64,000 nucleotides of DNA. It comes from Mytilisepta virgata (lineage: Eukaryota > Mollusca > Bivalvia > Mytilida > Mytilidae). This document shows, in pieces, positions 19,727-32,100 of this stretch. The stretch lies in NCBI GenBank assembly GCA_028015205.1, contig CM051521.1, positions 122,210,614 to 122,274,613 on the forward strand, given 5' to 3'. Positions within the stretch are counted from its first letter, which is position 1, and each line of letters begins with the position of its first letter. Both the position numbers and the translations under genes were made by a program. The notes beneath the pieces are model-generated. The model was not told the origin of the DNA and made no database searches. It was given only the letters and a program-made list of their open reading frames with translations.

Positions 19727-21063
19727 TCCCAAGAGCATGAATCGCTCACCTATTATTATTTGTGTAGATCTTGCACCAATGATTACTTTTGCTATTTAAT
19801 TTATTCCATCACATTTTTCACCTTAATATTGACTTGTACAGCCAAAATATAGAATCCTGGACCCAAATATATATGGTAACTAGGGACTTTTTCATCTGTT
19901 GCTATGGATTTTTTCAATGATCTTGACCCTTGAACTCTATAATGACTTGAACAGCTATATTATAGGGTCCTGAATTAATATGTATGGTTGCTAGGGACTT
20001 TTTCATCGGTTGCTATAGATGTTTTCAATGACCTTGACTCTTGTCCTTTCTTTTTGATTTGTAAAGGTAAATTATAGGGTCCTTAACCCAAATATATAGG
20101 GTTGTTAGACTTTTTCATCGGTTGCTGTGGACTTTTTCAATAACCTTGATCCTCCATTTTACTTATACAGTTACCATTTAATTTATTTCAAGGTATGCTG
20201 AACATTTTTGCTGTTTACAGTTTGTTTTTATAATAATATTCTAATTAAAAACCTAAAACTGCAAAAGTTCTTCAAAATTAACAATTCAGGGGCAATAACC
20301 TGAAAATTTCACGACAGGTAGATCTTAACCTCATAAACATTTTTAATTCTTATCAGTTTTTGAAATGAGCCAAAAAGTGCATTTTTCACCTATGTTCTAA
20401 TTTTAGCCATGGCAGCCATGTTTCTCTATGGACAAAAAAAATAAAACACACATTTTGTACTAAATACCATAAGGATCTTTCAGCCGAAGTTTGGCTGAAA
20501 TATATCCTGTAGTTTCAGAGGAGAAGATTTTTGAAATTGTACAAAGATGATGAAAAAATGTGAAAAATTGTCTTTAAATGGCAAAAAATCCTGTTGAGTT
20601 ATTTTAAATCTTACTTTGTTGAACATTTTTGCTGTCTACAGTTTGTTTTTATTTATAATAATATTAAAGACGATAACCTAAAATTGCAAAATTTCGTTAA
20701 AATTAACAATTCAGGGGCAATAACCCATCAAGTGGTTGAAAAATTTCATGGCAAGTAGATCTTGACCTGATGAACATTGTTACCCCGGTCAATTTTGCCC
20801 TAAATGCTTTAATTTTTTAGAAATAAGCCAAAAACTGCAGTTTACCCCTTATGTTCTATTTTTAGCCATGGCAGCCATGTTTCTCGACGGTTAAGAAAAT
20901 AAAACACAAAATTCATAAATACCCTAAGGATCATTCCACCAGAGTTTGGTCCCAAATGGCCTAGTGGTTTCAGAGGAGAAGATCTTTAAAGAAAAGTTTA
21001 CGATGGACGACGACCACCAAGTGATGGCAATAGCTCACATGGCCTTTTAGGCCAGGTGAGCTA
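19727..21063 (+). mobile_element. AGAGGCTC...GAGCTAA interspersed repeat, near full length
   Basis: It starts AGAGGCTCCCAAGAGCATGA-ATCGCTCACCT and ends AGTGATGGCAATAGCTCACA-TGGCCTTTTAGGCCAGGTGA-GCTAA. The interior has repeated blocks (TTCAGGGGCAATAACC, AGCCATGGCAGCCATGTTTC). The 3' end forms a hairpin and stops in CTAA, which is compatible with a Helitron-like terminus, but the class is unproven. Non-coding. Confidence 0.7.
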
Positions 21064-21221
21064 ATAATATAGGATAGAGAGAGTGAACTATTGCTTCCAT
21101 GAAATGTAAAACAGATTTGACTATGCCATTATTTGAATCTAATAAAAGCATGGATATGTCAAATTTTAATTTAAGATAACCACACACTATAACTTATAAC
21201 AATCTATTATTTGTAAGAATA

Positions 21222-21360
21222 AACTGAATCTGTTGAATAATTAATCTAGAGATTCAGATTATTTGGACTGAGTCTATTGAATAATTCATCTAGAGATTCC
21301 GATTATTTGGACTGAATCTGTAGAATAATTATCTAAAGATTCAGATTACTTGGACGGAGC
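21222..21360 (+). repeat. ~52-bp tandem repeat, three copies
   Basis: Units share TTGAATAATT, ATCTAGAGATTC and GATTATTTGGACTGA. Located in AT-rich DNA with no gene nearby. Confidence 0.75.
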
Positions 21361-23120
21361 TTGTACTAGAAAGACTTTCTGAATATCTACAGGTATATGT
21401 AAAAAAGTTTGTTGACTGAATACTTTGAACATTCGAGGAACTGCATTTTTTTTTGGTATTTCTAAACAAAAACTATGGAATGCTTAAAATGATGATATTA
21501 AAAGAAATAACAGATTACAAAATAGAGATTAAAAATCAAAACAATTAAATGTGTAAGTTTAGTAACAATTAAACCATAAAGTTAAGTGCAATCAACAATA
21601 ATAATCTATAAGACAACTGGCAGTGATTTTTATAATTAACAACATATATGGTCACAAGTTTAACATGAAACTGATAAGGTAGAATTGTCTGCCCTCAATT
21701 TGTTCAAAGGCAAAAGTTTCTGTCATGTGACTTTGATATGTTTAAAATATATAATGCTAGCACTAATTTCCCCTAAAATCATAGTTTTAAAAGAAAAACA
21801 TTAAAGGTAAATTCTAAAACATAAGAAATAACATTTCCTAGAATTAAAAGCTATTTTCACATTGCAAAAGAAAATAAAAATATAATTGTAAAATTTGCCA
21901 TAAATGGTCCATTGTACTCTGATATGTTTAAAAAAATTATAAAGTTTTTGGAATGTTTAAAAAAATAGTTAATTTATCAAGAATTAAATAGTTATATTTT
22001 AAATAAACATAAAAGTAAATGACATAAATTTGACAATTTTCCCCTTAAACTTCTATTGAAACCAGCTTTTAAGGACATCTCATATATCAACCACTGCCTA
22101 CACAGGTCAATGAAAATACCCCTTATAAAAACAAAAATTGTAACATTAAACTTGGTACAAATAACATTTATCCTTTGTATGTCCTTTATACAAAGGATTA
22201 ACTGCATCAGTAGCAAAAATTACTTCAGGGAGAGTGGTCAATATCAACAAATTTATAATGAACACTTTCCTGAGGAAATCTGAGAAATGATATGCTAAAA
22301 TCTATGGATATAAAAACATTCCAGTGTGACATGATTTGTGTGTTGAGGTAATGCAGACAGGTACCTCGATCCTGCCTAAAATATTTACATATACACAATT
22401 TTATCAAAGACACATCACAGCTTTATGGCCATTTTTCAGTCTAACTGAGTGGCATGTTTTAAGCTAACAAACCACAACAACCTTCAGTGGCTTTTTTCTA
22501 ACTTTTGCAAAAAGTCAAATACACATTCTGCCTTTGTAGCCATTTTTTCAGTCTGAAGTTTACGCCCTGGTGGCAGTTTTTTAGTCCTGAGTAAACTCAC
22601 TTCATCTTCTGGGTTGGTGGCCATTGTCCGGTTGTGTAAATGTCTTATGATATGTTAAATCTCAAGCTTTTGTGGCCATTTTTTTATCTTGCTGTGTAAA
22701 ATGTCCCATTTGGCATTATATTTTAAATGTAAGTTGCTGCCATTTTTTTCCCATCATGGATTATCTTCCTTAGAACAGTAAACCGAATGATTTCCCCTGC
22801 ATAATGACTGAATATTTCAGGGTCTCCAATTCAGCACCGTGTATCACTTAAAACATGCTCATTTGTGTTCCACTTGTTAGTTATCACATGAGATTTTGAA
22901 TAATAAATGCAAATAAATAATAAATAACAAATATATCATAATCTGTTTACTGGTATACAAACAGTGTATTCCCTCACTTGATAAATGGAATATTCACCAC
23001 TACAGAATATGCATACATCTTATCCAATGATAGAATATCTATTCCCTGGACTACAATATAACCTCAAGTCTCCAGTAACAGACAGATATTGTTTTGGCAC
23101 ATTAATATATAACTATAACC
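21361..23120. other. Presumed 3' UTR and flank of FAM149B1
   Basis: AT-rich. The part nearest 23120 should be 3' UTR of the minus-strand gene, but no minus-strand AATAAA is evident close by. Several TGGCCATTTTT(C/T) copies at 22430-22770 form a loose repeat. Confidence 0.4.
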
Positions 23121-23197
23121 CTATGGTCTTACACCTAACGGATAATGCTTCAGTCGTCCTCTGTAGTAGGGATTATGGTGACTTGGAGGAGATGGTG
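23121..23197 (-). CDS. FAM149B1: FAM149B1 exon 16 (terminal, stop TAG)
   Basis: Acceptor TATATCTTTTACAG; 77 nt, phase 1 in. It encodes TPSPPSHHNPYYRGRLKHYP then LGVRP and TAG at 23121-23123. The basic Arg-rich tail fits the end of a FAM149B1 protein. It is separated from exon 15 by about 4.1 kb of repeat-rich intron. No canonical AATAAA is evident on the minus strand in the next kilobase. Confidence 0.8.
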
Positions 23198-26100
23198 CTG
23201 TAAAAGATATAAACTCTCATTATTGATTGACTAACTAATGTTATATTGGAGGTGATATTACAGTGACAATAACTCTGTCAAATGTGTCTCTGTGTATACC
23301 AAGGAAACAAACAATATTTCTTCTTGTAATAGAAAAAAAACCTGAAAACAAGAAATATCTAAACTGGCATGTGTCTTAGTTAGCAAGAAAATTTCTATTT
23401 CTGGTTTTTGTCGTGTAAACACATTTTTTACTCCCTGTAAGTTTAATTACTAATTCAAGTATGCAAGGCAAACTTTAAACGAATTGTTTACCGTAATACT
23501 GAAATTCACATTCTTGAGGAAAAAATACATTATATTCAAGGAATTTCATTTTTTCATTACAAGTAAAAAGCCTGAAATGTTTTGTTTTTGATTATCAACC
23601 TGTATCGCTCACCTGGATTTCATTTGTAGATTTAAAACAGAATAAATTCTGAAAGATGACCACCTAAGGACCATTGCTGCCAAGTTTGGTTCTAACTGGT
23701 TTAGTGGTTTCAGACAATCTTCAAAAAGAAGACTTTTCCTAAAAATAAGGTTGCCTGTGGCAACTGTCTAGGATGGCAGTGTTGGTCATCAGATATAATT
23801 CTAAAGAGGACCAAACTAATTTCGGCTGTGGTGGCCATCTTGGATGGCAGTCCGGGTTATCTGATACAAGTTGGATAAAGGACCAGTTCTGCCAAATTGG
23901 GTTATTATTGGCTCAAGAGTTTCAGACAAGAATATTTTTAAGTGAATTTTCCCATAGGTTCCTACATAAACTATGTTGGGCTCTGGCAGCTCCTTGGATA
24001 TAATTCTAGAAGAGGACTACCTAAGGACCATTGTTGTTTCAATTGGCCCAGTGGTTTCAGAGAAAAAAATATTTAAAGGAAAGTTTACGATGAAAGATCA
24101 CAAAAACAAAAACAATGAGGGACGCCAAGTGATGGCAAATTTCGGCCAGATGAGCTTAAAATGAAACTGACAACAAAATCATGTTTAAGACCATCTTCTG
24201 TATTAAGATTAAAATTTGTTCCATTCTTTGTAATAAAGTTTTATCTATTATCCACAAATTTATTTACTAAATAAATAATAAACATATAAAAAAGTCAAAC
24301 ACATAAAAAGTTTATTCTCACACTGTGCTAAATATTCAAACACAAAGTGTAATGATTATGACACACATCCTGTAAAGAAAGTATATACACATTTCACACA
24401 AAATAAAGGGAAATCACACACAAAAAATGCAGGGATGTGTTGTACCATTTACCTTATAACTCCATAAACTTAGGTGATTTAGGTGAAAATATAGGATATG
24501 GACCTGTAGTGACATAAAACATTAAATATAAAACAGGGATAATACAGCCCCATGATAAAATAAGATGTGGACCTGTAGTGACATAAAATATTATATACTT
24601 AACAGAGATAATACAGCCCCATGATAAAATAGGGTGTGGACCTGTAGTGACATTAAATAATATATATATAACAGGGATAATACTATGGCAAGCGGTTTTT
24701 ATATATATTCCACTTTTAAGATATCTTATAAAGTGTAATAAGATATCTTATAAACTAAATGAGATATCTTATAAACTAATGGTGATATCTTAATAATTAA
24801 ATAAGATATCTTATTTAGTTAAAAAGATATTGATTGTTTTAAAAGATATCTTATTAACTTCAAATTAAATAAGAAATTTTATAAATACTACAAGATACCT
24901 TATATACTTTACAAGATATCTTATAAACTAAATGAGATATCTTATAAACTAATTGAGATATCTTATAAACTAATTGAGATATCTTAATAAACCAATTAAG
25001 ATATCTTATTTACTAAATAAAAAGTGCACTGCCACTTCATGCCTCTCATGGACTCTTGATTTGAAGTAGTGACATAAAACACATACAATAGGGATAAAAC
25101 AGTCCCATGATTAAATAGGGTGTGGACCTGTAGTGACATAAAACATTAAATACCAGAGGCTCCATGGAGCCTGAATCGCTCACCTGGATTTTAGGTGACA
25201 ACAACTGACAAAGCGCTTCTAGATAAGATCTGAAAGGATTTGTTCTAAGATTGATTAAATAGGGTGTGGATCTGTAGTGACATAATACATTTCATTATAT
25301 AGTAATAAATATTTCCCATTCAACGTCTATGGAAAGCAATCATGCAGTATATTTCTATATTTGCATACTAAGATGGAACAATTCCGAAACATTCCAAATT
25401 AAATCTGTACCTTAATGCATGATCATCCATTTACACAAATTAAAATGGCAGAAATGAGATTGACTTAAAAAATCATCTCTTATTGAAAATGGTGATCTGA
25501 GAGAAGCAATTTGAATACTACTACATGTAAAAAGTATCATGTAAATGAGAACAAATTTGAGGATTTTCTTTATAAGAACCACTGAGATATTTCCCAGGTT
25601 TGGAAGTGACTTCATATTTTGAAACAGTGCAAATAAGAGTTTCATTGTTCATATTCACACTAGTTCAATACGTTTTTCATTTTAATCTGATGTTGAATGC
25701 TCTTGACAGATATATGAAAATAGAAGAAAATATTTATTACTATATAATAAAACAGTTATTGCATGAATACTGGTGAATACTGTCCCTTGCAGTACATCAA
25801 ATGGCATTTGCAAGCTCGTGCAATATGTAGTCTGCTTGGCACATTATTCACCAATATTCACGCCTTAACAAACTTAGTGGTAAGTCTTTCAGGGAAGACA
25901 TGTATCGCCTGCATACTCCTCCATACTGATATTTTACAATATCAGGAAGGTAATCTGTGGGTTCCTGAGAAAAATGTGACAGAAATTTTTCTTTCTCAAA
26001 AATATTCTAAGTTCTCAAAAAGTGGACATGCGAAAGATTAAAAACTTCCTTACACGATAAGTTCTCCATACTAGTGCTCTATGCCAAATATCAAATATCA

Positions 26101-29100
26101 GGAAGCTGGCTAGTATGGTTCCTGAGAAAAATGCGACTGAAATTTTGTGATGCCGACAACGACAAATAGTGATCCTTATATGTCGCCTCTGCTTAACGCA
26201 GGTGATACAATAATATATACAATAGGGATAATTGAGTCTCAGGATAAAATAGGATGTGGAAATCTAGTGATATATACTTTTCTAGAAGGATAATTAAATA
26301 TTGTGATAAAATAATTGATGAATCCTCAAGGATAATTCAATACCATGATCATATATCATTAACCTTTATAATATTGTTCTGTACACATACATTTCCCATG
26401 TTAAATCCTACTGGATGTTGTCTGATTGAAGCTCACCCCATATTCTTACATTTTCATACAAAAGTTTGAATATCAGATAAGGCTGTCAAAACAAAATGTT
26501 TGGCAGCTGCATAGAGCAATAATTCTAACATAAAATTCCATGCAATAAAACTGCATAATATGAATTGAAGTGAACTTTAAAATCACAACTGAAAACAATT
26601 ACCAGTCACTCAGTTTTATAATCTTTTCAGACTGTATCTATCTGAGAGAAACAAAAATATATAAGTCCAGATTGAAACAGAAAGGTCATCTATATTAATT
26701 TAAAATCAACCATATAAAATAAATAGTGTTTCATCAGGTATACTTTGTACATAAAATTTTAGGGAAAACGTTAAACTAATTGTACAGGTCTAAAAACTAG
26801 CAAGGTCAACTCTGCATCAGGGCAAAGAATGTTCATTTTATTGAAACTATGGTTGCAATTCATCGATGCAAAATAAATCATTCCTGCAATTTGATTTTGA
26901 AAAAAAAAAACGCCAAAAATTCAGTATCTAACTTTCTATTTAAATTAGGAGAAACACCACAATGTATAGACTCACTTTATGAAAAATTAAAAATAATTTT
27001 CAAACATCAAATATGTAGTTGATCTGATTTCATACTTTCCACTAATTCTGTTTAAAATTTTTATGACAAGCTTACCCTATCTCAAATATAATATGGGATC
27101 TGAACTAACAATGAGAAGTAATATAAAAAAACAAAAATATAAATCAGAAAAAAAAAATGAAAATACAAAGCAAACAATTTTAATTACAAAAGTTATGTCA
27201 GCTGATAAATTACTTCCAGAGTACGACCTTCTCCTTTTATGATACTATCAGTTGCTAAAAGTGACCTTCACCTATTTGAACCTTATACGATATAAAACTT
27301 ACTCCATTTGTTATATGGAACATCTTCTATATTTTCTTGGTCTTCTAAAATCTCTGGTTGCATAGGATGACCAAGGTCACTTGAAGGTTGTAACCCACTA
27401 CCCATAATTCCAAGAACCATTCCACCTTAAAAAAAGGACCGTGTTAAAAAGTGTCCTAGAGATACACAGCAGTTACTTTTAAGGAGGAATTACTTGTTTA
27501 CCAAATAACAAATTCTATTCATTTTTTTTTCTATAAATATCTTCTTTTTTATAGTCAATATTATTATATAAATTTTTCATGAACTATAAACACACTAAAA
27601 AATATAACAATGATATTCCATAAGCCTCCAATTTCTGTATTTTAAACATGAACTAAATCTCACCCCCTAAATTACTTCTTGATGGTATAGCATTAAAACC
27701 TGGTCCAAAAGGTGTGGATGCTCTCCGTGAATTAAAATTACCTTGTGGTGTGTCAGACTACAAAGAGAAAAAAATCAATGTAATGTAGAGGTGTAGGGTG
27801 ACAGTATATAGGTATGTTGTATTTTGGTATTTCTGTCATGTGAATTTGTTGGGCAAATTATAATAGTATTTGTTAGGTTTCTTTGCGTGCTATTGAGTTT
27901 AATTTGTAGATATCACATTTATGTAAAGCTTCCACTGCAGAGTTGTGAAATCATCAACAATTAACAAAGAATTTATGCTAAAACTGTTGTTTTACTGGCT
28001 ATCTAGAAATGCAGTAAGATGTAAGGTTTTTCTCTGTGTTGAAGGCTCACAACAGCAATAAGAGCACTACTCCTTGATTGAATTCTGCAACATGTACAAT
28101 GTATATGTAAATTGCATCAAGAATAAATAAAAGTTGGGGATTTTTATCCAATGAATTTGGGGACATCTTTTTTGGGTGTGAAGTCTGCAATTCATTAATA
28201 TTAACTGTGAAACATTAAATGGAAATTAACACTAAACTTTTTTTCTTAATGATAATAAGCACAACATTTCCAATTGAAATTAATGACAAAATTCTATATA
28301 AAAATGACACAAATATAACTGAACAAAATAGAATCCATCAGTTACTATATGTTATGCCTAGACACAAATATAACTGTACAAAATAGAATCCATCAGTTAC
28401 CATATGTTATGCCTAGACACAAATATAACTGAACAAAAAAGAATCCATCAGTTACCATATGTTATGCCTAGACACAAATATAACTGTACAAAATAGAATC
28501 CATCAGTTACCATATGTTATGCCTATAAACATGATGTATTACATACCCGCATGGCATGTGTAGTACTCGGTCTGGCATCGGTTAACATTCCATATCTCTC
28601 TCTGTGGGATGAAAGACTGTCCTTTACAACAGCACTACTAGCACGACTATTTCCTCTCTTCTGTTAAAATAAAAATAATCACATTGTACAGACTGATTTT
28701 AGTATTTAAGCAATTTTAATTACAAAATAATGATCCAAATGATCCATTTCAATATTTTTCAATCAAGTGCTGATTACTGCTTAGTCATAACCTTATGGCT
28801 ACATTTACTTCTATTTTGGTAGGTAACAGTGGCCATCTTTGTTTAACATCAACCAATGAAATCTCATAGTTGTTGTGCACTTACAACTTTATACTTTCAC
28901 TTTCTGTTCTATAAAACACCAGGCAAGTAAGTTACAGCATGTAAATTAAAAGAATGGAATACACAATACATTCCATTACTTATGAATTTAATGGGGATTG
29001 GTCATAAGACATAATGTTTCTGTTTACTACCATTATAAAATGATTACTTCAGGTCGAATTTTCCATTGTTAGGAGAACTTAATCTGTCAGTTATACATCA

Positions 29101-32100
29101 GTGATGATTTTGTAAAACAGGAGAAAAAGCAGAAAATATAGAAATATAGAAATTGTAATGGACAAATCTAGACTGTAACTAGAGGCTCCCAGGAACCTGT
29201 ATCGATCACCTGGACTATGTCCATCTTGACTGGCAGCCAACTGGCTCACTAGTTTCAAACAAGAAGATCATTCAGTGATTTTTCCGATTAGGTCCTATGT
29301 TAAACTATGTTCTCCTCTGGTGGCCATCTTGGATTGTGGACAGGGTAATCGGATACACTTCTGAAAGAGTACCAACTAAAGACCATTGCTCCCAAGTTTT
29401 GTTCCAATAGGCCAAATGGTTTCAGACAATATCTTTATCCCATAGGATCCTATGTTAAACTATATTAGACTCTGATTTCTGAAAGAGGATCACCTAAGGA
29501 CCATGGCTGCTAAGTTTTGTTCCAATTGGCCAAGTGCTTTCAGACAAGAAAATCTTTAAGTAAATTTCCCATAGGATCCTATGTTAAACTAAGTTCGGCT
29601 GTGGTGGCCATCTTGGATGAGGGGCGGGGGCATCGTATATATTTCTGAAAGAGGACCAACTAAAGACCATTGCTGCCAAGTTTTGTTCCAATTGGGCAGA
29701 TGATTTCAGACAAGAAGATTTTTAAGTAAGTTTCCCATAGGGTCCTATGTTAAACTATGTTTGGCTCTGGCTGCCATCTTGGATGATGGGCGGAGTCATC
29801 GGATATATGTCTGAAAGAGGACCATCTAAGGACCATTGCTGCCAAGTTTTATTCCAACTGGCCCAGTGGTTTCAGAGGAGAAGATCTTCACAGGAAAGTT
29901 TACGACGATGACGGACGACGGATGCCAAGTGATGACAATAGCTCACATGGCCCTTTGGGCAAGGTGAGCTTAAAAGAATCTCCCACTCAAATATACCCAC
30001 CTGACTCTTGCTAGGCTCTACTTCTGCATTTAATGGTGGCAGAGCCCCATTCCTTCCGTGGGCAATTTTTATAACCTGTAAAGCACCATTTGGGTTTGGT
30101 CCCACTCTTTCCTCCTGAAAAGACACATGCACTGGAATTTCTCTTTATTTTTTTTTTATTTTGTGAAAAATGATTTTTCAAATTCTTTAATTTTTCTTCA
30201 CTCAGGAAATTGTAAAACTGCAATTGTCATGAAAGCTGGTATTATACATTCAAGAAACAAATTTAAAGTAATATTACAAAATTAAATAATTTTTTCTATG
30301 AAATTCATATAATGCTACTGACATCAATCTTTAATAAAGACAAATGGGTCAAATCCAGTAAACATTTAGATGGTTTATGTTAATTTTCATGAATATTACT
30401 AATGAATTAATTGAAAGCGAAGGAAGTTACAATGATACAAGTATAAGGTTTCCTTTCTTCTTGTTATACTGACAGTAAATTCAGTAGGTCAATCATTTGG
30501 AAGTCAATAATGGTTCTGAACAACAAAAACCTAATTTTTTGTCAGTTTTGGGGCATTTTCTCAAACAAATATCTGGTTCTTCATGACAAAAAAAATAAAA
30601 TTTAGGCGTTCATGTATATGATAAGAGCATATAGATACACAATGTATTAAAAAGTTTAGAAAATACAAAGTAAATCAGTATTTTTTTTTGCAAAATCTAA
30701 CTTTACTTTATTTTGTAATTTTTTATGGAAAAAAGCCCTCCCCCATTTTATTTTACTTTGCAAATTCTGGTGTAATTTATGTGTTTAATGTATAAATACA
30801 GATAATAAGAATATGAAGTCCTTGAAACTTTCCTCAAGAAAATTTGATTACTTATCCCCAACTTCTCACCATAACTGCTTTATTAACATTAAAAAAGATA
30901 TAGTTGGGAAACATCAATACATATACATTATATTTAAACTAAAATTTATTAAATTATTTAAGTGAATCTATTACATATATAAGATCAATTACAGGAATAA
31001 AAAAAAATTATTGCTAATAAACCAAAGTAACAAAATAAATATTTATAAATAGATAAGGTTTCACACATTTAATGTTTAGACTGATGTGCTCTGATGGTTT
31101 TATTTGTTTAAAAGATCTCTTGTAACATAAATAGGACATAAAAAGTGAGAATGTTTACAATATGTTAATATCAAAATAATTACATCATGTCAGATAATTG
31201 CATGACTCAACAAAATCACTCAAGTGTTTATTTTCATTACATAACGCTGAATGTTTTCTACGAGTCATTTCACTTTTTCATTTCTATTCCAATATGTAAA
31301 TTAATTGTGTGCATTTAAATGAGTTAAAAGATATTATCGGTATTGGACACCTTTTTTAGCAACTCTGATATCGTTAGTGAAAATGCTCATGAAATATTTA
31401 TATTGCAATCAAACTTTTAATATTAGAGACCATGAATAATGCCTCAGAGATGACATATTGTCAATCTACAAGGATCATTAAATTTTCAATTTAACCAAAA
31501 TCATGTAATTACGAAATACAAAAATACAAAAAAAGGCAGGAAAGCATTAAATTTAAGATCGAAAGTACTGTATGTCAAAACTGCAGTATCTTTGTACTAT
31601 ATATATTACAATGAAATATAACATAAAGATTTTCATTGGTTCGACAAATAATCGAACATTCTAAACTGGTCCAATTTTTTCCCTTATACAAATTACAGTA
31701 TTACAATAAAGCTGCCTCAGTCTGAACAGTTTTATCATGGCACCTCAAAAAATTTGATCTCAATGAGATGTGATTTGTTACTTTCATATCAATAATTTCA
31801 TAATGTTTAAGGGAATATGATACAGTAGCAATGGGGAGGGGGAGGGTGGTGTAATAACATTGCCAGCATATACACACTGTGACACAATGGTATCTCTCAA
31901 GAAAAACCCTTATAAGATCCTAAAATTTGATATTTTTCTCAAATTTCTCCTTATTAAACAATTGCACCCCATTTTTCTTTTCTTTTAAAAATATAAGCAC
32001 ATTACTTCAAAATAATTACCGGTATATTAAAATTTAAAGAAAATATCAGTACAGACATCTAAAATTATCAAATGATCATCCATATTCATTATTTGGTCAA

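Noticed and set aside
25763..26041. 92-codon plus-strand frame
   Set aside because: It lies within an interspersed repeat with duplicated CCTGAGAAAAATG blocks.
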